Shown: positions 6,750 through 15,940, numbered from the stretch's first letter. The stretch: 64,000 bases of DNA from Bacteroidota bacterium (GCA_016713925.1 JADJOH010000002.1:868001-932000), one strand, 5' to 3'. Made by a program: numbers and translations. The notes: generated from the sequence alone by a model not told the origin.

Positions 6750-7175
6750 ATGAAGAACTTCTTACTTAAATTAATTCTCCTCACCTCACTAACGTCTGGC
6801 ATATACTATTTCATGGGAAATTATATTCCTGCCAAATGGTATTATGCAGAGTTTTTATGGTTGCCTTGTTTCATTGCCATCGTAACGGCTATATTGCATT
6901 GGGGATTGGTAAAGAGATCAGGTGATAGTAAAAAATTCATTCGCTATTATATGGGATCCACGGGATTGAAATTATTTATTTATCTCACCATCATTATCGT
7001 TTTTGCATTTATTAATAAACCGATGGTGATTCCGTTTGCATTGAGCTTTTTCTTTTTCTATTTCTCTTTTACCGTATTTGAAGTCGCTGAAGCTTATAAG
7101 AATTTTGGGAACAGGAACTCCACCCTTGCCGCCGGAGATGCATCGAAAACAGGAAACATCTCCAATACAAACTGA
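6750..7175 (+). CDS. AtpI-like membrane protein
   Basis: 141-residue protein with four predicted transmembrane helices (about residues 5-23, 33-53, 70-90 and 93-115) and a polar C-terminus. In Bacteroidota, unnamed four-helix proteins of this kind sit between AtpZ and the ATP synthase a subunit and are thought to be AtpI-like. I infer this from size, topology and position; no signature motif is seen. The ATG at 6750 is preferred because an upstream in-frame extension would translate the palindromic repeats. Confidence 0.6.
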   Translation: MKNFLLKLILLTSLTSGIYYFMGNYIPAKWYYAEFLWLPCFIAIVTAILHWGLVKRSGDSKKFIRYYMGSTGLKLFIYLTIIIVFAFINKPMVIPFALSFFFFYFSFTVFEVAEAYKNFGNRNSTLAAGDASKTGNISNTN

Positions 7176-7281
7176 AGATAAAGTGTATTGTCTACACTGA
7201 ATTCCAGACGTGCAGTTGAGTTTTGCTATAGCCATCTGACTCCCAAAATTCTCCTAAAACTATTCTGCGTCTACTAAAAAA

Positions 7282-8274
7282 CTATTTAAATATCGATTTA
7301 ATAAATGACCAGTTCTTTGCACTGAAAATTCCATTATAAGGTTCTGCTCCCAGTTTATATCCTATGCTTTCATACTCTAAAACAACAGGATGATGATGCG
7401 CGTAATAGAAAACGGATTTAATTCCCATCATTCGGTACATTAACTGGACATTCACTCCGGCTACCAATGAACCCGCAACAAGACCGGCAAAGAAATTATA
7501 ATCATTGAAAATAGCCCAAAAAGCGCCAATTACAGCAAATGCAATTTTCATTGTCCTTCCTACTTTATGATACCATGCCGCGAGCTCACTGCGCGGTAAG
7601 AGAACAACGCGCTGGTGTATGATGGTCTTGCGGTAAACACTGGTACTGGTCACCTGTGTTCGATGCATCATAATCTGACAAGGATCCGGGCCTGCTTCTT
7701 CGCTTTCTTTAAAAAAACATTGATTCGATTCCACTTCAATTTGCAACGCATTGGAAGCAACCGGATGATGATAGAAATTAATACTCGCCGGCTGAATCGT
7801 GAGCCAACCCTTTTGCAGCGGACAAACGGTATAATGCAATACCGTTTCTTTCACTGCATTTCCATCTCTGTGTACAATACGGTGATCGACGGTAGGACCG
7901 GCCGTTATTATCCAACCTTGCAATACCGGCTTCCTGAAAAAGCGCCCTTCTCCGGGAAAGGAAAACGTTAACTCTACTTCTTCATTCAACTTCACCTTAC
8001 TTGTATCAACCTCGGCCTTTAAATATTCATAATGAATGAGTGATTCGGAAAAGGAAAATCCGGAACTACGTAAATCATACGCCGCCCTCTTTCCGGGATC
8101 AATCAAAACCTGATAGGCTTCGAGTACCTCTTTAAAACGCTCAGGAGCTTCGGCGTCACCGGGATTTTTATCGGGATGGAATTTTAAAGCCAAACGATGA
8201 TAGGCTTTCTTAATTTCCGCTGCATTCGCTTGAGAGGAAATTCCAAGCACGGTATAATAGTTTCGGGCAGCCAT
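7282..8274 (-). CDS. J-domain protein with C-terminal membrane region
   Basis: 330 residues from the preferred ATG at 8274 (a second ATG lies six codons upstream). The J domain fills residues 1-70 (NYYTVLGISSQANAAEIKKAYHRLALKFHPDKNPGDAEAPERF shown in part: YYTVLGI and HPDKNPG), with the HPD motif that stimulates Hsp70. A beta-rich region about 90-210 follows, then two hydrophobic stretches (about 240-285, AFAVIGAFWAIFN and GLVAGSLVAGV) and a basic tail. It is probably a membrane-tethered DnaK co-chaperone. The central domain was not recognised. It converges with the AtpI-like gene. Confidence 0.8.
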   Translation of the reverse strand: MAARNYYTVLGISSQANAAEIKKAYHRLALKFHPDKNPGDAEAPERFKEVLEAYQVLIDPGKRAAYDLRSSGFSFSESLIHYEYLKAEVDTSKVKLNEEVELTFSFPGEGRFFRKPVLQGWIITAGPTVDHRIVHRDGNAVKETVLHYTVCPLQKGWLTIQPASINFYHHPVASNALQIEVESNQCFFKESEEAGPDPCQIMMHRTQVTSTSVYRKTIIHQRVVLLPRSELAAWYHKVGRTMKIAFAVIGAFWAIFNDYNFFAGLVAGSLVAGVNVQLMYRMMGIKSVFYYAHHHPVVLEYESIGYKLGAEPYNGIFSAKNWSFIKSIFK

Positions 8275-8347
8275 GGTTGAATAACGTAACAAAATTAAGC
8301 AGTATTACATCTTAACACCATAAATGCCGGCACATTAGAACAACATG

Positions 8348-8375
8348 TTGATCAACAAAACCTTTCTTACCTTCG
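8348..8375 (+). promoter_or_regulatory. Promoter of dxr
   Basis: TTG at 8348-8350 and TACCTTCG at 8368-8375 (spacing 17), a near match to the TTG / TAnnTTTG pair, 17 bases before the dxr ATG. The same TACCTTCG box stands in front of lepA. Confidence 0.45.
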
Positions 8376-8392
8376 TGCGGTAATTTATCTCA

Positions 8393-9559
8393 ATGAAACG
8401 CATCGCTATTCTCGGTTCTACAGGATCCATCGGAACACAAGCACTTGAAGTTATTCAGGCGAATCCTGATCATTTTCGGGTGGAAGTATTGACGGCGTTT
8501 AGCAATGCGGATTTACTCATACAACAAGCCCGCCTTTTTAAGCCAAATGCTATTGCGATATGCGATACGGCTAAGCTGGAAATGCTGAAAGATGCTTTAG
8601 CGGGGGAAGATGTGAAAGTATATGGCGGACAAGAGTCGATTGTTCAACTCATGAGCATGGATAGTATAGATCTGGTCTTAACCGCCATGGTCGGTTTCGC
8701 CGGACTTGAACCCACCTTTGAAGCCATCCGCAACAAAAAGAACATCGCACTTGCTAATAAAGAAACCCTCGTTGTAGCCGGTGACCTGGTGACCAAGCTG
8801 GCGATGGAACATAAAGTCAGCATATATCCTGTTGATTCTGAACACTCTGCAATTTTTCAATGTCTGGCAGGGGAAATGCATAATCCTATAGAAAAGATTG
8901 TTTTGACTGCGTCCGGAGGACCATTTCGCGGGAAAAAAAGAGCTGAACTGGAGAAAATCACCAAGGCAGAAGCGCTGAAGCATCCCAACTGGACCATGGG
9001 CGCTAAAATAACCATTGACTCCTCCACGCTCATGAACAAGGGTCTGGAAATGATAGAAGCGAAATGGCTTTTTGATTTGCAGCCTTCAGCCATAGAAGTG
9101 ATCGTTCATCCTCAATCCATCATACATAGCATAGTACAATTTCGCGATGGGAGCATGAAGGCGCAGATGGGTTTACCCGACATGAAGTTACCCATTCAAT
9201 ACGCATTGGGATACCCACATCGACTTCCCTCCGATTTTCCCCGATTCGATTTTATGAACTTTCCGCAACTCAGCTTCGAAGCTGCCGACGAAGAGACTTT
9301 CCGGTGTTTGGGATTAGCGAGAATTGCCATGGAGAAAGGAGGTAATCTCCCCTGCATCATGAACGCTGCCAATGAAGTAGCGGTTGCTGCCTTTCTCAGG
9401 GATGAAGTCGGATTTTTGCAAATGGCAGAAATAATAGAAGATACCATGCAACGCGTCTCCTTTATTAAATCGCCTTCTCTCGATGATTATCGATCCGGAG
9501 ATGCTGAAGCCCGCAACATATCCGCCGAACTCATCCGCAAAGCCGCCATAAAAATCTAA
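8393..9559 (+). CDS. dxr: 1-deoxy-D-xylulose-5-phosphate reductoisomerase
   Basis: Second enzyme of the MEP isoprenoid pathway: converts DXP to MEP using NADPH and a divalent cation. The 388-residue length is standard. Visible motifs are the NADPH-binding GSTGSIGTQAL (residues 8-18), ANKETLVVAG, the metal/substrate site PVDSEHSAIFQCL, the flexible loop with TASGGPFRG, and HPNWTMGAKITIDSSTLMNKGLEMIEAKWLF in segments (for example KITIDSSTLMNKGLE). rseP follows about 290 bases later, the usual Bacteroidota order. Confidence 0.97.
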   Translation: MKRIAILGSTGSIGTQALEVIQANPDHFRVEVLTAFSNADLLIQQARLFKPNAIAICDTAKLEMLKDALAGEDVKVYGGQESIVQLMSMDSIDLVLTAMVGFAGLEPTFEAIRNKKNIALANKETLVVAGDLVTKLAMEHKVSIYPVDSEHSAIFQCLAGEMHNPIEKIVLTASGGPFRGKKRAELEKITKAEALKHPNWTMGAKITIDSSTLMNKGLEMIEAKWLFDLQPSAIEVIVHPQSIIHSIVQFRDGSMKAQMGLPDMKLPIQYALGYPHRLPSDFPRFDFMNFPQLSFEAADEETFRCLGLARIAMEKGGNLPCIMNAANEVAVAAFLRDEVGFLQMAEIIEDTMQRVSFIKSPSLDDYRSGDAEARNISAELIRKAAIKI

Positions 9560-9671
9560 TGCAACAAGAAAAAAAAATATATCGTTTAAAATCTTATCCT
9601 CATACTCATCCATTCATCATTCCTTCAACTCTACCTTCGCAAACTCACGACACTGCACTCCATTCGTCATG

Positions 9672-9740
9672 TTCGGACATTCGTACATTCGTGGATTCGG
9701 ACATTCGTGGATTCGTGGATTCGTATTTCGTATATTCGTA
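9672..9740. repeat. ATTCGTNN octamer array
   Basis: About nine imperfect copies of an 8-base unit (ATTCGTGG, ATTCGTAC, ATTCGGAC) in tandem. Similar but sparser TTCGTATT units occur at 6712-6745 and 9801-9815. The dxr-rseP gap (9560-9852) holds only this array and the hairpin that follows. Confidence 0.75.
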
Positions 9741-9799
9741 CCCGTGAAGCAGAGAAGAGAAGGATGAAAGGGTTCATCCTTCTCTTCACGCTTCACGGG
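9741..9799. repeat. 59-base inverted repeat, CCCGTGAAGC ends
   Basis: CCCGTGAAGC (9741-9750) pairs with GCTTCACGGG (9790-9799); inside, GAGAAGGATGAA pairs with TTCATCCTTCTC around a 4-6-base loop. It could form a strong stem upstream of rseP. It shares its ends with the hairpin at 531-560. Confidence 0.8.
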
Positions 9800-9852
9800 A
9801 TATTCGTATTTCGTAACCCATTCTAAAAATTCTATCTCCCAAAGATCTCTAA

Positions 9853-11190
9853 ATGCAAGGTTTAATTATGGCTGCCCAGCTCATCCTGGGACTCTCAATA
9901 CTCGTTACGCTCCACGAACTCGGACACTTTCTGGCTGCCCGCGCTTTTGGTATTAAAGTTGAAAAGTTTTATCTCTTCTTCGATGCATGGGGATTTAAAC
10001 TCTTTAGCTATAAGAAGGGCGACACCGAATATGGTATCGGATGGCTTCCATTTGGAGGTTATGTGAAGATTGCCGGAATGGTGGATGAAAGTATGGATAC
10101 CGAACAGTTAGCATCACCACCACAGCCCTGGGAATTCAGATCAAAGCCGGCATGGCAACGATTAATTGTTATGGTAGCCGGCGTGACGATGAATGCTATT
10201 TTAGGAATTATCATTTTCAGTTTTACATTACTTCATTACAAAAAAGAATATCTTCCCAATGATCAGCTCATTCAGGGAAATGGTATTTATGCATACACAT
10301 TGGGTAAAGAAATCGGACTACAGGATGGAGATAAAATTCTGGCGATTGATGGTAAACCCATTGAGCGCTTTGAAGATGTGCTCTCCTCACGCGTGCTCTT
10401 TGGTGCTTCTCTTTCTGTCTCCAGAAACAATCAAACTCTTGAAGTGGAAGTGCCCGATAATTTTTATCGAAAAGTAAGTGCTGCAGGCCGATGGAATTTT
10501 ATTGGTTATGGACCTTTACAGTTTGAGATCGGTAAAGTAATGCCCGGAGAGCCTGCGGAAAAAGCCGGAATTCTTGCGGGAGATAAAATTGTTGCTATAA
10601 ATGGAGAAAAAATAGCGGGCAGTGATGATCTGGTCAGCAAAGTCAGTAAATTAAAGAACAAAGAAGTAATGCTGACACTTTTTAGAAACAATCAAAATAT
10701 CACGGTCACCAGTACTGTTACCGATAAAGGTACTATTGGAATTGCCTACGATGCATCTCCTGTAAAAAATTCAGGCTATACGATGCAGCCTTATACTTTT
10801 GGAAGTGCATTGGCTTTTGGTACAAGTGATGCAATAGAAGCCTTAGTATCGAATGCGAAAGGATTAGGAAAAATATTTACCGGAGAAGAAAAGGCCACCG
10901 ACTCTGTTCAGGGACCGATCGGCATTGCCACTATTTATGGCGGTGTTTGGGATTGGGCAAGATTCTGGGCCATCACCGGACTATTGTCAATGGTACTTGC
11001 ATTTATGAATATGCTCCCGATACCTGCGCTGGATGGAGGACATGTGGTATTTCTCCTCATAGAAAGCGTATTCCGCGTAAAGCTCAGCGATAAAGTAATG
11101 GAAAGAGCCCAGGTTGTAGGTATGGTTATCTTACTGTCGTTACTCATTTTCGCTGTAGGTAATGATGTGTGGAAGCATATTTTAAATTGA
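9853..11190 (+). CDS. rseP: Site-2 metalloprotease RseP
   Basis: 445-residue inner-membrane zinc protease of the regulated intramembrane proteolysis pathway. The HExxH motif HELGH is at residues 21-25 in the first helix, a PDZ pair occupies about 120-310 (KEIGLQDGDKILAIDGKPI, EPAEKAGILAGDKIVAINGEKI in part), and the third zinc ligand lies in NMLPIPALDGGH (Asp394). It typically cleaves anti-sigma factors after a first cut. It could in principle act on the membrane protein of the ECF sigma operon at 48.4 kb, but nothing in the sequence links the two. Confidence 0.95.
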   Translation: MQGLIMAAQLILGLSILVTLHELGHFLAARAFGIKVEKFYLFFDAWGFKLFSYKKGDTEYGIGWLPFGGYVKIAGMVDESMDTEQLASPPQPWEFRSKPAWQRLIVMVAGVTMNAILGIIIFSFTLLHYKKEYLPNDQLIQGNGIYAYTLGKEIGLQDGDKILAIDGKPIERFEDVLSSRVLFGASLSVSRNNQTLEVEVPDNFYRKVSAAGRWNFIGYGPLQFEIGKVMPGEPAEKAGILAGDKIVAINGEKIAGSDDLVSKVSKLKNKEVMLTLFRNNQNITVTSTVTDKGTIGIAYDASPVKNSGYTMQPYTFGSALAFGTSDAIEALVSNAKGLGKIFTGEEKATDSVQGPIGIATIYGGVWDWARFWAITGLLSMVLAFMNMLPIPALDGGHVVFLLIESVFRVKLSDKVMERAQVVGMVILLSLLIFAVGNDVWKHILN

Positions 11191-11281
11191 AAGATGTATA
11201 GACGAATTACAAGCAAAGGTTTTTAAAACCGAATTGTTTATATTTCCTTCTTTCAAACATTTCATTTGGGGTATAACCTTC

Positions 11282-11289
11282 TACTTTTG
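11282..11289 (+). promoter_or_regulatory. -7 box directly before a start codon
   Basis: TACTTTTG fits TAnnTTTG and ends only four bases before the ATG at 11294, so the transcript of that gene may be leaderless or nearly so. Confidence 0.4.
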
Positions 11290-11293
11290 AAGG

Positions 11294-12067
11294 ATGATGC
11301 GCATCTCCCTATTTAGCTTTCTGCTTATATTGGTATCGAATATCCTTCCTGCTCAGGGAACGGAAAAGAACAGCTCCATTGTACTTATTCCCTTCCTTCC
11401 TGAATTTTATCTCAGCGATGCTGAAAGAGATATCATGGCACAAACCCATCGTTCGCCCGATGAATATCGATACTACTTTCGAAAAACACTTGACTTAAAA
11501 ATACAGGCAGAACTGGAAGAATTGGGTGTTTGCCATAGCATGTTACAGGATACCACTAAAAATGGCAAGTTGCTTCTTGAAAAATTCTATGAAAAAGCAG
11601 GATATTCTTATAGTGAACCGGTGGGAACTAAGACTAAGAATGAAAACATATTTTCAAAAATCAGTAAGTCTTTAGAAGAAACTCCCGACCAGCATACTTC
11701 AGAAAAAGTATTCACTGCTGATGGTGAACAAAAGTTTATGCAGGCTGAAATTAAGGATACTGCTCTTCTCAACTCTATTTGCTCTAATTCACAAAGCCAT
11801 CTCATCGTAAGTATCAATCAATTTGAAATTCGTACTAATTATAAAACCTGCATTGACATCTCCAATAAAATATATCAACGGGATCTCATTATACATTATT
11901 CGATATTCAACACAAGCGGAAAACAACTCAAAGGAAATTATATAGCAATAAGCTTCCCATCAAACTCAAGCAGTGATCGTGAAATTGGAGAACGATTATT
12001 TCCTGAGATTGCACGAGTGCTCCGTCAAGAAATAGAAAAATTGAATCATTTAGCAACTACGGAGTAG
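11294..12067 (+). CDS. Secreted protein of unknown function
   Basis: 257 residues with a signal peptide (MMRISLFSFLLILVSNILPAQG, cut after about residue 20; two adjacent ATGs, either may be used). The rest is soluble and mixed alpha/beta, with an acidic-polar middle (about 105-155) and a C-terminal segment HLIVSINQFEIRTNY..RDLIIHYSIF that looks like beta strands of a periplasmic domain. I do not recognise the family. It follows rseP by about 100 bases with its own candidate -7 box. Confidence 0.7.
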   Translation: MMRISLFSFLLILVSNILPAQGTEKNSSIVLIPFLPEFYLSDAERDIMAQTHRSPDEYRYYFRKTLDLKIQAELEELGVCHSMLQDTTKNGKLLLEKFYEKAGYSYSEPVGTKTKNENIFSKISKSLEETPDQHTSEKVFTADGEQKFMQAEIKDTALLNSICSNSQSHLIVSINQFEIRTNYKTCIDISNKIYQRDLIIHYSIFNTSGKQLKGNYIAISFPSNSSSDREIGERLFPEIARVLRQEIEKLNHLATTE

Positions 12068-12409
12068 TAACAGGTAAAATGCTATTTCATCTATTTTATG
12101 AATACTTAAATCGTTGATTTATAATTTGCCCATTTGAAATATCTTTTCGGAAATGCGCACATTTTATCTTTAAATATAATAAAAAAGCCATAAAAACACT
12201 TTCAAAATATTATTCACGCCTTATTGGGATTCCTTCTGGTGCATTTAAAATTCTTCATAAATAACGGCATGCAACTCCGAAAACGCGTTTATTGCTCTTT
12301 TAATGGGCGAAAAATGACCAAAATCAGGGTAAAACCAGGGTAAAATCCAATAAAAATTTAATTGCAACCTGCTTATAAACAAGTAATTGTTTATTAAAAT
12401 TCAGATTTT

Positions 12410-12441
12410 TTGGAATAGTGCCGGAATTGACAATAAATTTG
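12410..12441 (+). promoter_or_regulatory. Promoter of the outer-membrane barrel gene
   Basis: TTG at 12410-12412 and TAAATTTG at 12434-12441 (spacing 21), a very good Bacteroidota promoter, 24 bases before the ATG. The rest of the gap 12068-12409 is AT-rich with nothing else recognised. Confidence 0.75.
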
Positions 12442-12465
12442 CACCCAACCTTAATAAAAAAAGCA

Positions 12466-13203
12466 ATGAAAAAGAGCTTACTCATCTTAGCAATGTTTAT
12501 CGGTGCTGCAGCTTCGGCACAAGACATGAATTCAAAAAGAGGAACTCCAATCCTTCCGGAATCTGGAGACTGGAGCATCGGTATTGGCGCAAACTCTACT
12601 TTAGAGTATTTCGGAAACCTGATGAACGGCAGCAACAGTGCTCCTTCATTTGACTGGCCCGGTTCACAGAATGTAATCCATGGTAAAATGATGAAAGACG
12701 AAAATACGGCTTACCGTATTGGTCTTCGTATCGGATTTAACTCTGGAAAAACTACAGAAGCAGATCCTCAGGAAGGCGAACTTTCTGAAACTAAAACTTC
12801 TGCAATGGACATCAACCTGATGGGTGGTATCCAGAAGTATCGTGGTAAAGGCCGCTTACGTGGTTTTTATGGTGGTGAAGTTGGATTCGGCATCGGAAGT
12901 GGTAAAACTACTATGACTTACGAAGGTGATGCTCCTGCAGGATCTACACTCGAAGACAAACAAGGCGGTACTTTTGAATTTGGTATCCGTGGTTTCATCG
13001 GTGCTGAATATTTCTTCGCTCCAAAGATGTCAGTTGCCGGTGAATTTGGCTGGGGAATTGGTCTTGGTTCACAAGGCGAAGGCGAACAAACAATCGCTGA
13101 CGGAACAGGTGGAAGTGATTCTGCTAAAACAGGTAAATCAAGCAGCTTCAGCATCGACACTGACAATGCAGGCGGTTCTATTATCCTGAACTTCTACTTC
13201 TAA
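12466..13203 (+). CDS. Outer-membrane beta-barrel protein
   Basis: 245 residues from the ATG at 12466, chosen because it starts a clean signal peptide (MKKSLLILAMFIGAAASAQ); an upstream ATG at 12418 would precede the promoter's transcription start. The mature part alternates hydrophobic and polar residues in glycine-rich strands (SIGIGANSTLEYFG, YRIGLRIGFNSGK, FYGGEVGFGIGSGK, FEFGIRGFIGAEYFF) and ends in the aromatic GGSIILNFYF, as expected for an OmpA/OmpW-like eight-to-ten-strand barrel. A strong promoter and terminator frame it as a single-gene, probably abundant, transcript. Confidence 0.9.
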   Translation: MKKSLLILAMFIGAAASAQDMNSKRGTPILPESGDWSIGIGANSTLEYFGNLMNGSNSAPSFDWPGSQNVIHGKMMKDENTAYRIGLRIGFNSGKTTEADPQEGELSETKTSAMDINLMGGIQKYRGKGRLRGFYGGEVGFGIGSGKTTMTYEGDAPAGSTLEDKQGGTFEFGIRGFIGAEYFFAPKMSVAGEFGWGIGLGSQGEGEQTIADGTGGSDSAKTGKSSSFSIDTDNAGGSIILNFYF

Positions 13204-13217
13204 GAATTTAATTAATT

Positions 13218-13254
13218 AAAAAAAGGCTGTCTCTATCCGGGACAGCCTTTTTTA
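13218..13254 (+). terminator. Intrinsic terminator after the barrel gene
   Basis: AAAAGGCTGTC (13221-13231) pairs with GACAGCCTTTT around a nine-base loop and runs into a T tract: a standard Rho-independent terminator. Confidence 0.9.
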
Positions 13255-13394
13255 TTCTGGTCCGGCCCGGCTATATTTTCTTTTTTTCAACCACCTTCTA
13301 CTCTATTTTAATACATCTTCAGTAATTTGATCATCTTCTTTTGTTTTGCTGATGAAAAAGATGGAAATTTGATTCCGTAAGTCATCCCCACACT

Positions 13395-14183
13395 GTGAGC
13401 GAAAGTTTCGAGATACGTTTGCCCCAATTTGAAGGTCCTTTTGACCTCTTGCTCTTCTTTATTGAAAGGGACGAGTTGGATATTCATGATATTCCGATTG
13501 CAATTATCACCAATGAGTTTTTCGACTACATGCATCAGATGCAGTCCATGAATATTGAACTGGCCAGTGAATTTATTCTGGTTGCCGCAACGCTAATGCG
13601 TATCAAAGCGAGATTATTGCTGCCACGTTATGAGAAAGACGAAGAAGGCAATGAGATTGATCCCCGTCAGGATTTGGTACGCCAGTTACTCGATTACAAA
13701 CAATTCAGAGCTGCTGCGGAAGATCTCCGGGCTATGGAAGATGAACGACTGATGCGTTTCCAGAGAGGAAATCTGCAACAGGAACTCTCCAAAATGATAA
13801 ATACCAGCGATGCCGGCTATGCAGGAGAACTGAATCAACTGACACTTTATCGTCTCATTGCCACTTTTGAAAAGGTGATGTCGCGCTTTGAAGTGAATCA
13901 GAATAAAGTAATGCATACTATTGTTCAACTGCCGTTTTCAATAGATTCACAAAAAGATTATATACGCGGTATGCTGGTAAAAAAACCGCAATCCAATTTC
14001 ACCGATATCTTTGAAGAATGCGGTACTAAACTTCATGCGGTATTTACTTTTCTTGCCTTGCTGGAATTGTTGCAAAATCGCGTATTACTCATTTTTATGG
14101 GGGAAGGATTCAATAATTTCGTGATCTGTACACCGGAAGCAGCCCCTGAAACTCAAGCCCCACCCGAAGAGGATGCAAACTGA
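13395..14183 (+). CDS. scpA: Segregation and condensation protein A
   Basis: 262-residue kleisin of the SMC-ScpAB condensin. The N-terminal SMC-binding helices begin FEIRLPQFEGPFDLLLFFIERDELDI (seen as QFEGPFDLLL and RDELDI), followed by ATLMRIKARLLLPRYEKDEEG and a C-terminal winged helix (TFLALLELLQNR). The start is a GTG at 13395; no ATG keeps the conserved N-terminus. scpB is not adjacent. The 3' end overlaps the next gene by 11 bases. Confidence 0.93.
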   Translation: MSESFEIRLPQFEGPFDLLLFFIERDELDIHDIPIAIITNEFFDYMHQMQSMNIELASEFILVAATLMRIKARLLLPRYEKDEEGNEIDPRQDLVRQLLDYKQFRAAAEDLRAMEDERLMRFQRGNLQQELSKMINTSDAGYAGELNQLTLYRLIATFEKVMSRFEVNQNKVMHTIVQLPFSIDSQKDYIRGMLVKKPQSNFTDIFEECGTKLHAVFTFLALLELLQNRVLLIFMGEGFNNFVICTPEAAPETQAPPEEDAN

Positions 14184-15237
14184 TCCAAGGGAACTACTTA
14201 AGCACTTTTCGCCGAAGCGAATTATATGGCCGGTATTGATAGGTTTAGGCGTGACGGTTTGGCTCTTCCTGAAAGATTTTGATATCGCTGCCTTTCGTGC
14301 AGTAAATTGGACAAGGAATTCCACTTTTTGGTTCTTCCTGGCTATCGTCTCTGTTGTTATTCGCGATTGGGCGTATATGGTTCGTATTCGGGTATTGACC
14401 GATAATAAACTCAATTGGAGCAGAGCATTTATTGTTATCATGTTATGGGAATTCAGCTCTGCTTTAGCACCGGGTATGTTGGGTGGAGGATTCATCTTTG
14501 CCATTTTTATTTTGAACCGCGAAGGCATTCATATGGGGCGAAGTATAACTGCCATACTTTACTCTTCTTTCCTTGATGGTATATTCCTCGCCGTTATGGC
14601 ACCCTTGGTTTACTTTATTGCCAGTAAGCAAGCCTTATTCTCCGGCATTCACATGAATACGAGTTTCGGGAACAGTATATTTTATACTTTCTGGACTGTA
14701 TATTTTTTAATCCTCGCCTATAAACTCTTTGTGGCTTACGCCTTGTTTGTAAATCCACATTTTGTAAAACGATTACTCATCAGCATGTTTTCTGCGCCCT
14801 TGTTACGACGATGGAAAGAAGGAGCAATAGAAACCGGAGATCAACTGGTAATCGCTTCCAATGGACTAAAAGATAAAAATCTCAATTATTGGATGTGGTC
14901 ACTGGGATCCACCTTTGTATCATGGACTGCACGTTACTCTATTGTCAATTGCATCATTCATGCATTTCATGGCAATATGCCGGTTCATGATTTTGTAGTT
15001 TACGGCAAGCAGGTCATCATGGGCATCATCATTCTTTTGAGTCCAACACCGGGTGGCAGTGGTCTCGCGGAATACATGTTTACTGATTTTCTGGGGGAAT
15101 TTATTTCCAAAGGACTTGCTCCGACGTTGAGTATCCTCTGGAGAATGCTCAGCTATTATCCCTATCTGTTCATCGGCGCCATTATTTTACCGAGATGGAT
15201 CAGGAGACATATTAAAATGGAAAAATTGAAATTGTAA
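14173..15237 (+). CDS. Flippase-like LPG-synthase-type membrane protein
   Basis: 354 residues with about eight transmembrane helices, matching the lysylphosphatidylglycerol-synthase transmembrane/UPF0104 superfamily. Typical segments are WEFSSALAPGMLGGGFIFAIFILNREG and LLSPTPGGSGLAEYMF, whose glycine/proline pattern is the family signature. Members are predicted lipid or isoprenoid flippases or regulators, and no catalytic domain is attached here. Its ATG lies in the last codons of scpA, so translation is coupled. Confidence 0.85.
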   Translation: MQTDPRELLKHFSPKRIIWPVLIGLGVTVWLFLKDFDIAAFRAVNWTRNSTFWFFLAIVSVVIRDWAYMVRIRVLTDNKLNWSRAFIVIMLWEFSSALAPGMLGGGFIFAIFILNREGIHMGRSITAILYSSFLDGIFLAVMAPLVYFIASKQALFSGIHMNTSFGNSIFYTFWTVYFLILAYKLFVAYALFVNPHFVKRLLISMFSAPLLRRWKEGAIETGDQLVIASNGLKDKNLNYWMWSLGSTFVSWTARYSIVNCIIHAFHGNMPVHDFVVYGKQVIMGIIILLSPTPGGSGLAEYMFTDFLGEFISKGLAPTLSILWRMLSYYPYLFIGAIILPRWIRRHIKMEKLKL

Positions 15238-15249
15238 TATCCGTTTGTC

Positions 15250-15277
15250 GTAGTGACAGGTCGCGACCTGTCACTAC
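15250..15277. repeat. Single copy of the GACAGGTCGCGACCTGTC palindrome
   Basis: A perfect 28-base palindrome (GTAGTGACAG at the left end, CTGTCACTAC at the right) between two converging genes. Same core as the array at 6599-6706, with TGAC/GTCA in place of GGAC/GTCC. Confidence 0.9.
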
Positions 15278-15285
15278 AACGACGA

Positions 15286-15813
15286 TCACGACACCGCCGT
15301 TGGTGGTTCCATCACCGATCCGCAACTTTTGCAGGTACGCAGATCCAATGATGCGTAAAATTTATTCATCACTTGTGGCAATTGGTTGACGATATCTTCT
15401 AAACTGAAAAATTCTTCATATAGTTTATTGTGACATTTTTCACAAAACCACATGCAGGCATCTTTTTCCTGTGGATCACGGTATCTTTCTATCACCAGTC
15501 CGATCGTGTTTGGACCTCTCTGTGGGGAATGAGGAACACATTTTGGCAGCAACCACATTTCACCTTCCTTGATATGGATGTCACGTTGCTTTCCTTCGTC
15601 GATAATTTTAACTGTAATATCTCCCTCCAATTGGTAAAAAAGTTCTTCTGCCTCTTCCCAGTGGTAATCCTTCCGTGAATTCGGCCCACCTACTATCATT
15701 ACAATAAAATCATCATTGGCCTTAAAAACCTGCTGATTCCCCACAGGAGGTTTTAATAAATGACGGTTTTCATCGATCCACTTTTTCAGATTGAAGGGTG
15801 TTGCTACGGCCAT
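15286..15813 (-). CDS. nbaC: 3-hydroxyanthranilate 3,4-dioxygenase
   Basis: Non-haem iron cupin that opens the ring of 3-hydroxyanthranilate to 2-amino-3-carboxymuconate semialdehyde in the kynurenine pathway. From the ATG at 15813 the 175-residue product has iron ligands at the textbook positions His51, Glu57 and His95, substrate arginines Arg47 and Arg99, and the C-terminal rubredoxin-like four-cysteine site of bacterial enzymes (CEKC and CKSC). An upstream in-frame ATG would add 15 residues absent from the family. It is divergent from an SDR gene often found beside it. Confidence 0.95.
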   Translation of the reverse strand: MAVATPFNLKKWIDENRHLLKPPVGNQQVFKANDDFIVMIVGGPNSRKDYHWEEAEELFYQLEGDITVKIIDEGKQRDIHIKEGEMWLLPKCVPHSPQRGPNTIGLVIERYRDPQEKDACMWFCEKCHNKLYEEFFSLEDIVNQLPQVMNKFYASLDLRTCKSCGSVMEPPTAVS

Positions 15814-15940
15814 AATGCGTTGAGTTTTGAAGAGGACTAAGATACTAAAAATATGCATGAAAAACTGAACTTTCAGGGGGGCGAGGCCGCCAATACAAGG
15901 GATTATTTATTCCGGGAATAACCTCTTATCTTCGCACACT

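Noticed and set aside
9559..9747. Open frame after dxr
   Set aside because: It mostly translates the ATTCGT octamer array and has no family resemblance.
13308..13535. Reverse-strand open frame over the start of scpA
   Set aside because: It overlaps the well-supported scpA gene and has no family features.
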